A stretch of DNA of 57,163 nt from JAVBSX01 sp031549565. Its GTDB lineage: Bacteria > Planctomycetota > Planctomycetia > Pirellulales > Thermoguttaceae. The notes beneath the pieces are model-generated. The model worked only from the letters and a program-made list of their open reading frames with translations, was not told the DNA's origin and made no database searches. The stretch is taken from the NCBI GenBank assembly GCA_031549565.1, contig JAVBPO010000151.1:1-57163 (forward strand), given 5' to 3'. Both the position numbers and the translations under genes were made by a program. Positions 23,980 to 32,370 of the stretch are shown here, in pieces; positions within the stretch are counted from its first letter, which is position 1; the number at the start of each line of letters is the position of its first letter.

Positions 23980-25236
23980 CACTTCGATCGCATACGGCGT
24001 TCGTTGCGGTCGGGTAATCATTCGGTTCGCCTGTTCGTCGTTTTCGAACAGGTATTTCTCCTGATTCCACTTCAGCGGGCGATTGAGTTTGTAACAGATA
24101 TTCATCAACTGGCAGAACGCGGCGGTTCTCGCCCCGTATTCCAGGTCCTGGAACGGTCGCAACCGGTTTCTCACGCAGTAATCGAAGTCGTCGTAAATGT
24201 CCCCCTGCGGGCCGGAATAGCGGCGAATTTCGACCGGGCCGAGCGGCTTCGGCTTGATCGGATCGCTGTGATCGAACGAGCCTTCCGTTCCGACGAACCG
24301 GATGTCCGCGGAACCGTCGTTGACGTGATACATGCGGAGCCCGTCTTTGAACACGGCGCAGTAATACTTGCTCGGATTATTCTCCGTATTCGAAGGAAGA
24401 ATTTCGACCGGATCCTCCAAGTCCTTGCTAAGTGCGTAAAGAGCTCCGCCGAATTTGTGGGCGCCCCAGTCGGCGAGGAATCCGTTGCAGTATTCTTCGT
24501 ATTGACGCCAACCGCCGCCGTAATTGCCGCTCATCCGTTCCTCGTTGTACGGTGCGAGCGGAGCCTGGCCGAGCCAACGGTCCCAGTCCAATCCGTCCGG
24601 AACCCGCTGTTCCGGGAGATAGCAAGTTTTCGGCGGCGGGCCGATTCCGCAGAAGACTTCCTTGACCTGTCCGATCGCGCCGCTTTGAATGATCGGGGCC
24701 ATGTACCAGCCGTAATCTTCCCAAACACGCTGGGAACCGGAGCTGGCGACGCGGTTGTATTTTCGAGCTCCTTCCACGATCTGCTGACCTTCGGCGAGGG
24801 TCAATGTGAGCGGTTTTTCGCAGAAAACGTCTTTGCCCGCCCGGCACGCTTCGACCGAGATTTTCGTGTGCCAGTGATCCGGCGTCGTGATCACGATGAT
24901 GTCGAGATTGTCGTATGCAAGCGCGTCCTCGTACTTCGGAAAGATGAGGCAGGCCTTGTCGTTGTATTCCCGGTTGACGGTATCACGTGCGTCTTCGGCC
25001 CGCTGCTTGAAGCAGTCGCACACGCCGATGCAGCGGTATTTGCGAGTCCGGAAGGCGTGGAGCAGGTCGTGGCCGCGATTTCCGAAACCGACCAGGGCGG
25101 TCGTCAGTTTTTCGTTGGGCGGTGTCGCGCCGTCGAGACCGAGAATCCGGCCCGGCAAAAACAGCGGCGCGGCGACCGTCGCGGCCCCTGCGGCTAAAAA
25201 ACCTCTACGGCTGATGTTCCGTGCATTCTTGTTCAT
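23977..25236 (-). CDS. Tat-exported Gfo/Idh/MocA family oxidoreductase
   Basis: The 419-residue protein starts with a twin-arginine signal (NISRRGFLAAGAATVAAP). The Rossmann motif ALVGFGNRGHDLLHAF is at about 47-62 and the family CEKPLTLTLAEG motif, whose Lys contacts the cofactor and substrate, is near residue 137. The C-terminal alpha/beta domain contains DWGAHKFGGALYAL. These enzymes oxidise or reduce sugars and inositols with NAD(P). Planctomycetes encode many exported copies with tightly bound cofactor. The frame is open 34 codons upstream, but the ATG at 25236 gives the proper Tat signal and has GGAGAA ahead of it. The sugar is unknown. Confidence 0.9.
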   Translation of the reverse strand: MNKNARNISRRGFLAAGAATVAAPLFLPGRILGLDGATPPNEKLTTALVGFGNRGHDLLHAFRTRKYRCIGVCDCFKQRAEDARDTVNREYNDKACLIFPKYEDALAYDNLDIIVITTPDHWHTKISVEACRAGKDVFCEKPLTLTLAEGQQIVEGARKYNRVASSGSQRVWEDYGWYMAPIIQSGAIGQVKEVFCGIGPPPKTCYLPEQRVPDGLDWDRWLGQAPLAPYNEERMSGNYGGGWRQYEEYCNGFLADWGAHKFGGALYALSKDLEDPVEILPSNTENNPSKYYCAVFKDGLRMYHVNDGSADIRFVGTEGSFDHSDPIKPKPLGPVEIRRYSGPQGDIYDDFDYCVRNRLRPFQDLEYGARTAAFCQLMNICYKLNRPLKWNQEKYLFENDEQANRMITRPQRTPYAIEV

Positions 25237-25344
25237 ACTGAGTGGTTCTCCGTAATGGATGTGTGGATAGAGTTCGACAGAAAACGAGAACGATATCGTG
25301 TAGTCTAACAAAAGACGACGAAGAAAAAAAGGGTCCAAGCAGGA

Positions 25345-26511
25345 CTACTGAAATCCTTCCAGCGGATGTTTCATCGGATCAAGGGACGGGATCGCGTTGA
25401 GCGGGTTCAGAAAACTCGTTTCGCCGGTGAGGTAAATCTTCGACAGTTCTTCGACGTGTTTCCGCATGATCTCGCGCAGTCCGACCGGCTTGAGGACTTC
25501 CGCTTCCTTACCGTACCCGAGGATCCACCAGGAAATTTCGTTCAGTCCGGACACACGCACGCGGAAAATCAGGGAGCCGTCCCGTTCGTTTTTCTCGATC
25601 TGCTGCGTTTTGTGCCAACGGACCTCGGCCACGTTCTGCGCGACCAGCGGCGAAAAGCGGATCTCCACGTCGCTGTCCGGCCCCGGTTCCGGAATGAGAC
25701 ACCATGCGTTGCGTAAATAGCGGTCGAGCGAAAACGACTTGGGAATTTCGTAATGCATCACGGTCAATTGCTCTTCGAGAATCCGCCCGATGTGGAACGT
25801 CCGGATCCCCTTGAAAAGTCCCGCCCAACCGATCACGTACCACGCATGCCGGGCGAAGAGAACCTGGTACGGATGCAGCGTCGTGGAAATCGCGTCCGGA
25901 TCTCTCGGGCTTTTGTACCGAATCGAGATGGCTTTGTTCGTAACAATCGCTTGCCGAATCGTCTCGAACGCGGAACGGGACGCGTCGTGCAAGTGAATCG
26001 GCGCTTTTTGAATCAGCACCTTTCCGGTCAAGGGGCGAAGCTGATCGGTGATTTTCTGCGGGAGGGCGCCGAACAGTTTACAGGTCGCTTCGCCGATGGC
26101 GTCGAACAGGGGAAAAGCGGGCTCTTTCGCGGCTTCGAAGCAGAGCGTCAACATCGTGAACGCTTCGTCGAGCGTGAACTGGACCGGCGGGAGATAAACC
26201 GGATCGGAAATCGAAACCCGATGCGTTTCCGGATGCGTCGAAATCACGATCCCCAATTCACGCAGCTTGTCGATGTCGCGGTAGATCGTTCGAATTCCGA
26301 TATGGCAATACGCTGCCAAATCCTCGATTTTCGGACGTCCCCCCTGCGACAAACGGATAATGTTCAATAAACGCCGGACCCGCTCCAGATAAGTCGTTCG
26401 CGGTTTCGGTTTTGTGGAGCCGCCGCTTTTGCCGTTGGAAGAAGCCCCTTTGATTTTGGGCTTGGGCGTGTAGAAGAATTTTTTCCTGGAGCCGTTTCCT
26501 CCGGTAGACAT
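25345..26511 (-). CDS. WYL-domain transcriptional regulator
   Basis: The 388-residue protein has a basic low-complexity N-terminus of about 40 residues. A winged HTH of DeoR/YafY type follows (RRLLNIIRLSQGGRPKIEDL, HIGIRTIYRDIDKLRELGI), and then a WYL domain (about 175-260: ISIRYKSPRDPDAIS, ARHAWYVIGWAG, RTFHIGRI). WYL domains bind nucleic-acid or nucleotide ligands and set regulator activity. The C-terminal WCX-like extension (WWILGYGKEAEVLKP) is present. Homologues control DNA-damage, mobile-element or metabolic genes. No target is evident here. ATG 26511 was preferred over an in-frame TTG at 26526. No ribosome site is visible. Confidence 0.88.
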   Translation of the reverse strand: MSTGGNGSRKKFFYTPKPKIKGASSNGKSGGSTKPKPRTTYLERVRRLLNIIRLSQGGRPKIEDLAAYCHIGIRTIYRDIDKLRELGIVISTHPETHRVSISDPVYLPPVQFTLDEAFTMLTLCFEAAKEPAFPLFDAIGEATCKLFGALPQKITDQLRPLTGKVLIQKAPIHLHDASRSAFETIRQAIVTNKAISIRYKSPRDPDAISTTLHPYQVLFARHAWYVIGWAGLFKGIRTFHIGRILEEQLTVMHYEIPKSFSLDRYLRNAWCLIPEPGPDSDVEIRFSPLVAQNVAEVRWHKTQQIEKNERDGSLIFRVRVSGLNEISWWILGYGKEAEVLKPVGLREIMRKHVEELSKIYLTGETSFLNPLNAIPSLDPMKHPLEGFQ

Positions 26512-26692
26512 TGTTGGCTTGCGCAATTATTCCGATTATCATGCTGTTATTCGTAATAGCCCGTTTTGCCTCATTTTACTCCCTGATAGGTGGGGAAATC
26601 TCGGCCCGTTTCTTAATCGGGGATTGTCCGCGCCCGCAGACAAGAAGCAAGCGGGGTCGATCTATTTTGTACTTCAAAACGTCAATAAATTA

Positions 26693-26795
26693 ACAGACGA
26701 CAGACGACAGAGAGAGAGTTGCTTTGCAATCCTTGGGAGTGGTTGATATTTTATTGCGGTATGGTTTTTCTGCTGTCTGCGGTCTGTCGTCTGCC
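26693..26795. repeat. Inverted 7-bp tandem arrays, element H2
   Basis: Units ACAGACG on the left and their complement on the right (26770-26795) flank a loop with GTTGCTTTGCAATCCTTGGG. It is homologous to element H1 at 2701-2783, including the loop. It lies in the 409-bp spacer between the divergent WYL regulator and homocysteine methyltransferase genes. The remainder of that spacer is AT-rich with no gene seen. Confidence 0.85.
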
Positions 26796-26920
26796 TTCTT
26801 TAACAACAACATAAAGTTCTGACATTGACGAGCCACTACGGTAGACATTCCGTTTTTCCTCCAGGCGGATATAATTCTCAAAGTCGATTATGGAAATCTT
26901 CTCCTTAACCCCTCATTGAT

Positions 26921-27793
26921 ATGCATCCTACGATAGAGCAATGTATGAAAAACGGGCCGACGATCCTGGACGGCGGTTGGGGGACGGAACTGCAACTGCG
27001 GGGCTTGGAAATCGGTCTGCATCCGGACCTGTGGAATCTGTCCCACCCGGAAAAGGTGGAACAAGTCGCTCTGTCTTATGTCGAAGCGGGGAGCCAAATC
27101 ATCCTGACTAATACGTTCGGTTCGACACGGTTTACGCTTTCCCGACACGGTTTTCAGGATAAAATCGCCGAAATCAATCGCGCCGGAGTCCGAATTTCGC
27201 AAAAAGCCGCAAGTGGTCATGCGAAAGTCTTCGCGTCGATGGGACCGACCGGATTGATGCTCATGTCCGGAAATGTCACCGCGGACGAAATGGAAAGCGC
27301 GTTCCATGAACAGGCGACCGCTCTGGCCCAAACGGAACCGGATGGAATCGTGATCGAAACGATGAGCGATCCGGACGAAGCGGTTCTCGCCGTCAAAGCC
27401 GCGAAGACGACCGGGCTTCCCGTCGTCGCTTGCATGGTGTTCGACTCCGGCAAAAACAAGGATCGGACCATGATGGGAACGACGCCGGAACAGGCCGTGG
27501 AACGTTTGACCGAAGCCGGTGCGGACGTGATCGGTTCCAACTGCGGCCAGGGCGTCGACGGATTCATCCCGATCTGCGAGCGGATGCGGAAAGTGACCGA
27601 TCTGCCGCTTTGGATGAAAGCCAACGCCGGATTACCGGAAATCGTCGACGGAAAAGCGGTGTATCGGCAAACGCCGGACCAGTTCGCGGCGAAAATCGTC
27701 GAACTGGTGCAAGCGGGCGCGAATTTCGTCGGCGGCTGCTGCGGAACCAACCCAGCGTTCATCGCAGCGATTAAGAAAGCGTTGACAAAATAA
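26921..27793 (+). CDS. Homocysteine S-methyltransferase family protein
   Basis: The 290-residue protein is the zinc-dependent TIM-barrel that moves a methyl group to homocysteine (MetH N-terminal module, BHMT or MmuM families). N-terminal ILDGGWGTELQLRG and ILTNTFGSTRFTL fit the family. The zinc ligands are Cys208 (IGSNCGQG) and the pair Cys273-Cys274 (VGGCCGTNP). It stands alone without the cobalamin or reactivation domains of MetH. The donor could be betaine, S-methylmethionine or a corrinoid protein supplied by another gene. No SAM-riboswitch-like structure was recognised upstream. The gene is flanked downstream by a 24-bp dispersed repeat. Confidence 0.9.
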   Translation: MHPTIEQCMKNGPTILDGGWGTELQLRGLEIGLHPDLWNLSHPEKVEQVALSYVEAGSQIILTNTFGSTRFTLSRHGFQDKIAEINRAGVRISQKAASGHAKVFASMGPTGLMLMSGNVTADEMESAFHEQATALAQTEPDGIVIETMSDPDEAVLAVKAAKTTGLPVVACMVFDSGKNKDRTMMGTTPEQAVERLTEAGADVIGSNCGQGVDGFIPICERMRKVTDLPLWMKANAGLPEIVDGKAVYRQTPDQFAAKIVELVQAGANFVGGCCGTNPAFIAAIKKALTK

Positions 27794-27795
27794 AA

Positions 27796-27819
27796 CAGAG
27801 CGGGAAGCGTAAGCGAGCG
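27796..27819. repeat. 24-bp dispersed motif (CAGAGCGGGAAGCGTAAGCG)
   Basis: The same 24 bp occur at about 23778-23801 and 49240-49263, and a diverged inverted copy is at 52042-52062. Here it starts 3 nt after the methyltransferase TAA. Confidence 0.8.
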
Positions 27820-27846
27820 AATTCAAAAATTCGTTGACGAAAAAAT

Positions 27847-28617
27847 TTATTCCGTCGCAGGCTCCGTAGGATCAAGGTTCAAATCCTGTGGCGTTTCGTC
27901 GAAACCTTCCGGCATTTGGAACGGCTCGTTCGGAGCCGGAACGGTCGGGTCGACTTGCGGCGTTTCCGTGGTGGGAGCGACTTGACTCGGTTGTGAGGCG
28001 TAAAAACCGATCAGGCGACTCATCGCCGGGCTGTTGAGCCTCTTGAGCGTCTTTTCCACTTCTTTGGCGTAAACTCCCTGAGGATTTTTCGAGAGGAGCT
28101 GTTCGTAGGTTTTCACGGCGGACGCGAGATCGTCCTGCCCCGTCCGAACGACGGCGAGAGACTCGTAGGTTTTCCCCAGATCATAGAGCACCTGTTCGTT
28201 CAGGAGCAAATCCGAACCCATTTTTTCCTTCGCCGCGAGGAAGAAACCGAGCGCTTTTTCGAGCTTTTCGCGAGCTTGGTCTTTCTGGACCGTGATTTCG
28301 TCGCACGCTTGGGCAAGGAGAACCTCGCCGGAAGTCAAACGAATTCGAACCGCGACTTCGCCGGACGAATAATCGTTGACCATCGCTTCGAGATTTTCAA
28401 GATTTCCCGACTCCATGGCCGCAAAATACTCGCCCCACGATTTGGTGCGACTGGAGCGCGAAACGTTCGACCAAATCAACCCGACACAAATAACGGCTAA
28501 AATACCGATCACCGTCCAGTAAATATGATTTTTGAAAGGGGCAATACCTTCCAAAAACGACGCGAGCCATTTCGCAAGGTTGTTCTCGGACAAATCGTGT
28601 CTACGGTCGCTCTTCAT
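27847..28617 (-). CDS. Membrane-anchored TPR-like protein
   Basis: The 256-residue protein has one hydrophobic segment at about 29-49 (HIYWTVIGILAVICVGLIWS). An all-helical domain with tetratricopeptide-like repeats follows (for instance LLLNEQVLYDLGKTYESLAVVRTG and DLASAVKTYEQLLSKNPQG). The tail of 40 residues is rich in Pro, Thr and acidic residues. The layout resembles YfgM/Tol-Pal-like TPR proteins that assist envelope assembly, with the domain outside the cytoplasm. The similarity is architectural only. A 115-bp MITE-like element is found upstream. Confidence 0.7.
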   Translation of the reverse strand: MKSDRRHDLSENNLAKWLASFLEGIAPFKNHIYWTVIGILAVICVGLIWSNVSRSSRTKSWGEYFAAMESGNLENLEAMVNDYSSGEVAVRIRLTSGEVLLAQACDEITVQKDQAREKLEKALGFFLAAKEKMGSDLLLNEQVLYDLGKTYESLAVVRTGQDDLASAVKTYEQLLSKNPQGVYAKEVEKTLKRLNSPAMSRLIGFYASQPSQVAPTTETPQVDPTVPAPNEPFQMPEGFDETPQDLNLDPTEPATE

Positions 28618-28813
28618 GGGTCTGTCGTAAAAGGAATTCGCGGGTCCATGACCGTTGAGGGGGAACGGAAAAAACGCAATGAGCAGTATAATTGGAATTC
28701 CGGGCTTTCGTCAAGGGCGCATCCCGGGAAAAGCAAGAGAAGATGCGAGACGGATTGGGTTTGGTCTTAGGCTTCGCCAGAAAGTAAAATGCCGAACCCG
28801 AGTGAGATAATGA

Positions 28814-28928
28814 TGTCATTCTGAGCGCAGTGTACTCACGGAGCGAAGAATCTGGCGTATCCGGCCGACACGCATTGTGTTGCGAACACCGCTTGATACC
28901 AGATCCTTCGGAGTACCTCAGGATGACA
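28814..28928. repeat. 115-bp MITE-like element, copy R2 (inverted)
   Basis: It begins TGTCATTCTGAGCGCAG and ends CCTCAGGATGACA, the reverse orientation of copy R1. It lies in the 341-bp spacer between the TPR gene and coaB. The spacer holds no other recognised feature. Confidence 0.88.
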
Positions 28929-28958
28929 AAACCGGCGTGGAATTTTCCGGCGAAAGCC

Positions 28959-29582
28959 TTACGTGATGAGCGTTTCGAGAATTTTCTCGGCGATTTGGGT
29001 TTTCAGGCCGTGTCCGGAATCGACGACGGTCCCTTCGCGGGACAGGATTTCGATTTCCGCTTCTTCCGATTGAATGGTCGTCGGACCGTTGAGGACGATG
29101 AAGTCGGCATTTTTCCGCTTCATTTTTTGGATCGCCCGATTTTTCGCGTCGTGGGTTTCCAGGGCGAACGCGACGATCATTTGATTCGGGCATTTGATTT
29201 GTCCCAAAGCCGCTAAAATGTCCGGCGTTTCCTCAAGTTCGAGCACGCCGGAAAACTCGGCTTTCGACAGTTTTTTTTTCGAGAACCGTTTCGGTTGATA
29301 ATCACACGGAGCCGCCGCTCCAATCACGGCGTCACAACCGGGAAAGAGCCGTAGCGCAACCTCGCACATTTCCGTTGTCGAGACGACCTTGTACAATTCG
29401 ACTTGCGAGGGATATTCCAAATCCACCGGGCCGGTAATGACGACGACTTCCAAGCCACGCCGCAAAGCCGCTTGGGCCAAAGCGCAGCCCATTTTGCCGC
29501 TGGACGCATTCGACAAAAAACGAACCGGGTCCAAATATTCCCGCGTCGGTCCGGAAGTGATCAATAGACGCTTGATGGTCAA
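28959..29582 (-). CDS. coaB: Phosphopantothenate--cysteine ligase (stand-alone CoaB domain)
   Basis: CoaB joins 4'-phosphopantothenate and cysteine in coenzyme A synthesis. In most bacteria it is fused behind the CoaC decarboxylase, but here only the CoaB half exists (207 residues). Diagnostic motifs are ITSGPTREYLDPVRFLSNAS, SSGKMGCALAQAA, GAAAPCDYQPK and IVAFALETHD. The last is the stretch before the conserved lysine of the family. A perfect AAGGAG lies so that GTG at 29588 would have almost no spacing, while TTG at 29582 has 6 nt. TTG is therefore the better start. The gene follows nfeD by only 15 nt, so the two are probably cotranscribed. A separate coaC would be expected elsewhere. Confidence 0.88.
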   Translation of the reverse strand: MTIKRLLITSGPTREYLDPVRFLSNASSGKMGCALAQAALRRGLEVVVITGPVDLEYPSQVELYKVVSTTEMCEVALRLFPGCDAVIGAAAPCDYQPKRFSKKKLSKAEFSGVLELEETPDILAALGQIKCPNQMIVAFALETHDAKNRAIQKMKRKNADFIVLNGPTTIQSEEAEIEILSREGTVVDSGHGLKTQIAEKILETLIT

Positions 29583-29597
29583 TGACACCTCCTTGAA

Positions 29598-30158
29598 TCA
29601 GGAATTCCCTTGAAACGGATCGTCGACGACCGGAGTCGGCAGCGAAGGAGTTCCAGCCGAAACCGCCGGTTTTCCGGAAAAAGCGCGGACGACGATATTC
29701 AGTTTGTTCGCTTGGACGACGACGACTCGCGTGCCGGGATCAATCGGCTCCCCTTCGCTGACGGCGTCGTATTTGACACCATCGAGAAGAACGATACCGC
29801 TTGGCATCATACGGCTTTGAGCGGTCCCGGTTTGTCCGATCAATTGTTGGAGCGAATCCTTCTCCGGATCGGGAGCGAGCGCCGGGTCGTTTTCCGGCTC
29901 CAGGAGCATCCGACGTCCAATGGGGGTATGCGGCCAAATCGCGAATAACTGCCAAACCAAAACCGGCAGCCCGATCAGGAGCAGTCCGAGAAAGCTCAGT
30001 CCGAATTCCATTCCTTGGTGGAACGCGAAAACCACACTGGCGCAGAACGACGCGAACGAGAAAAACGCCAAGAGTCCCCCGGACGGCAAAAACAATTCCA
30101 GCACGGCGAACAGCAGCCCGCTCATGAGAAAAATAATCGTCCAAACCCAAGGAGACAT
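29598..30158 (-). CDS. NfeD-like membrane protein
   Basis: The 186-residue protein has three to four hydrophobic helices (WVWTIIFLMSGLLFAVLELF, LLAFFSFASFCASVVFAF, LSFLGLLLIGLPVLVWQLF). A C-terminal OB-fold domain of NfeD type follows (IGQTGTAQSRMMPSGIVLLDG, GTRVVVVQANKLNIVVRAF). NfeD proteins pair with stomatin-like or ClpP-class membrane proteases and are linked to membrane microdomains. No stomatin gene is nearby. The in-frame ATG at 30215 would add 19 residues without family support, so 30158 was chosen. It is probably the first gene of a two-gene unit with coaB. Confidence 0.85.
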   Translation of the reverse strand: MSPWVWTIIFLMSGLLFAVLELFLPSGGLLAFFSFASFCASVVFAFHQGMEFGLSFLGLLLIGLPVLVWQLFAIWPHTPIGRRMLLEPENDPALAPDPEKDSLQQLIGQTGTAQSRMMPSGIVLLDGVKYDAVSEGEPIDPGTRVVVVQANKLNIVVRAFSGKPAVSAGTPSLPTPVVDDPFQGNS

Positions 30159-30324
30159 ATCGGGAATTCGAGAGGGGATTTTGAATAGAAGAGAACACAA
30201 CTGACGGTTTGACATTTATACCACAGTCCATTCCCTCCCGGCAGCCCCCTAAGGGAACTGCAAAGTCTTGATTAGGCCCCCGCCAGAAAATAAGCGGCAA
30301 GTTTATGAATAACATACCGACTCA

Positions 30325-30426
30325 TGTCATGCTGAGGTACTCCGAAGCATCTGGCTTCAGGTTTCAGGTTTCTGCTGTCGGCGCATCCTTGTTATTCTGA
30401 AGCCTATAGCCTATAGCCTGAAGCCT
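30325..30426. repeat. Partial 115-bp element arm followed by GAAGCCT/ATAGCCT heptads
   Basis: One arm of the MITE-like element (TGTCATGCTGAGGTACTCC, 30325-30354) runs into CAGGTTT units and then CTGAAGC, CTATAGC, CTATAGC, CTGAAGC (30398-30426). It lies in the 444-bp spacer between nfeD and iorA. No gene was seen in the rest of the spacer. Confidence 0.8.
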
Positions 30427-30602
30427 TGCCCACGAAAACTGATTTCGTAAGTCGGACAGTGCAATTAATAATCTCCGCGCGCTCATTCTTCGACTTTGCG
30501 GCTCTCAGACCTGTCGCCATGCGACTTTACATTGATCCGAGACGATGTAGAATGTGAAGATTCACCTTATTTCGTCTCACTTTATCCTGTTTTTCGATCC
30601 CT

Positions 30603-32342
30603 ATGTCGAAACATTTGCTCTCCGGAAACGAAGCGATCGCGCGCGGTGCTTGGGAAGCCGGCGTGGCCGTTGCCGCCGGTTATCCCGGAACTCCGTCGAC
30701 CGAAATCCTCGAAAACGTCGCCGCCCATTATAAAAACGACATCTACTGCGAATGGGCGCCGAACGAAAAGGTCGCGTTCGAAGTCGCCGCCGGAGCCGCT
30801 CTTGCCGGAGCTCGGGTGATCACGACGATGAAGCACGTCGGCCTGAATGTCGCCGCCGATCCGCTCATGACGCTCGCCTACATCGGAACCGTCGGCGGGT
30901 TTGTCGCGATCGTTGCCGACGATCCGGGAATGCACTCCTCGCAAAACGAGCAAGACACACGCCGCTTCGCCCAGTTCGCGAAAGTGCCCGTGCTCGAACC
31001 GGCCGATTCCGAAGAAGCGAAAGCGTTTATCAAATACGGAATCGAAATTTCCGAAAAATTTCAAACGCCGGTGATCTTGCGCAGCACGACCCGGGTCTCG
31101 CATTCCCGCAGCTTGGTTGAATTCGGCGAACGCAAGGAAACGGAACGTCCGATCGGGTTCGTCAAGGATCCGCCGAAATACGTGCCGATCCCCGCCTGGG
31201 CAAGACCGATGCGGGTGCGACTGGAACAGAAACTCGGCGAAATGGCGCAAGCGGCGTCGCAATCGCCGCTCAACCGGATCGAATGGCGCGACAAAAAATT
31301 CGGAATCGTCACGTCGGGAATCGCGTACCAATATGTCCGTGAGGTTTACCCGGACGCGTCGGTGCTGAAACTCGGCTGGAGCTTTCCGTTCCCGGACGAT
31401 CTTGTCCGTGAATTCGCCGCCGGCGTCGAAAAAATCCTCGTCGTCGAAGAACTCGAAGATTTCAACGAAGAACATATCAAAGTCCTCGGAATCCCGTGCT
31501 CCGGAAAAGAGGTCATTCCGAATATCGGCGAGTTGACTCAAGACGTGTTGAGGGCGAAAGGACAGAAGACAGAGGACAGAGGACAGGAAGGAGGAATTCC
31601 GCTTCCGGCTCTTCCCGGCCGTCCGCCGGTTTTGTGTCCGGGGTGTCCGCATCGGGGGATATTTTACGCGTTGGGCAAGTTCGACGTCGTCGTAACCGGC
31701 GACATCGGGTGCTACAGTCTTGGCGTGATGCCGCCGCTTTCGCGGCTTGACACCATTCTCTGCATGGGAGGCGGCGTGTCCTTGGCGCACGGAATGGACA
31801 AGGCGAAGAATCCGAAGAAAGTCGTCGGGATCGTCGGCGATTCGACGTTTTTCCATTCCGGTATCACCGGCCTTTTGGACATTGCGTACAACAAAGGAGA
31901 ATCGACGATCATCGTCGTGGACAACCGGATCACCGCCATGACCGGACACCAGGAGAACCCGGGAACCGGTTTGACGCTCATGGAAGAACCGACCGGCGCC
32001 GCGTCGATCGAACAGATCGGCAAAGCGGTCGGTATCAAGAACACGGTCGTCGTCGATCCGCGCAACGTGAAAGAAACGATCCAGGTTTTGAAAACCGCGA
32101 TCGAATCGCCGGAGCCGTGGTTGATCGTTTCGAAATCCCCGTGTCCGCTGCATGTACGCAAACCGGTCGGACCGCCGTTGACCGTCGATTTCGACAAGTG
32201 CAAAAAATGCGGACTGTGCGTGAAACTCGGCTGTCCAGGCATCGAAAAAGACGGCGACCAAGTCCGGATCAACCCGCTTTTGTGTGCCGGCTGCAAGATG
32301 TGCGAAAACCTCTGCCCGGTCCAGGCGATCTCGGAATTGTAA
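30603..32342 (+). CDS. iorA: Indolepyruvate ferredoxin oxidoreductase, alpha subunit
   Basis: IorA carries the thiamine-diphosphate site that decarboxylates aryl-pyruvates to acyl-CoA while reducing ferredoxin, an anaerobic step of aromatic amino acid breakdown. At 579 residues it is slightly short of the usual 600-640. Motifs seen are N-terminal GNEAIARGAWEAGV and GYPGTPSTEI, the TPP segment TGDIGCYSLG with IVVDNRITAMTG, and two C-terminal [4Fe-4S] motifs (CKKCGLCVKLGCPG and CAGCKMCENLCPVQ). The beta subunit iorB does not follow. The next gene is a UroD-like protein. The domain linker (about residues 319-332) is encoded by a 7-bp repeat array, giving GQKTEDRGQEGG. Confidence 0.95.
   Translation: MSKHLLSGNEAIARGAWEAGVAVAAGYPGTPSTEILENVAAHYKNDIYCEWAPNEKVAFEVAAGAALAGARVITTMKHVGLNVAADPLMTLAYIGTVGGFVAIVADDPGMHSSQNEQDTRRFAQFAKVPVLEPADSEEAKAFIKYGIEISEKFQTPVILRSTTRVSHSRSLVEFGERKETERPIGFVKDPPKYVPIPAWARPMRVRLEQKLGEMAQAASQSPLNRIEWRDKKFGIVTSGIAYQYVREVYPDASVLKLGWSFPFPDDLVREFAAGVEKILVVEELEDFNEEHIKVLGIPCSGKEVIPNIGELTQDVLRAKGQKTEDRGQEGGIPLPALPGRPPVLCPGCPHRGIFYALGKFDVVVTGDIGCYSLGVMPPLSRLDTILCMGGGVSLAHGMDKAKNPKKVVGIVGDSTFFHSGITGLLDIAYNKGESTIIVVDNRITAMTGHQENPGTGLTLMEEPTGAASIEQIGKAVGIKNTVVVDPRNVKETIQVLKTAIESPEPWLIVSKSPCPLHVRKPVGPPLTVDFDKCKKCGLCVKLGCPGIEKDGDQVRINPLLCAGCKMCENLCPVQAISEL
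31559..31586 (+). repeat. 7-bp tandem array inside iorA
   Basis: Four units (AGGACAG, AAGACAG, AGGACAG twice) lie in the iorA reading frame, at the linker before the PVLCPGCPHRG motif. They are of the same type as the arms of elements H1 and H2 and keep the frame open. Confidence 0.8.
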
Positions 32343-32370
32343 CGAACTGTCCGTAAGTGCATTAAAAATC

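Noticed and set aside
27873..27890. GGTTCAAATCC resembling a tRNA T-loop
   Set aside because: It lies inside the TPR protein coding sequence and no acceptor or anticodon stems can be matched around it.
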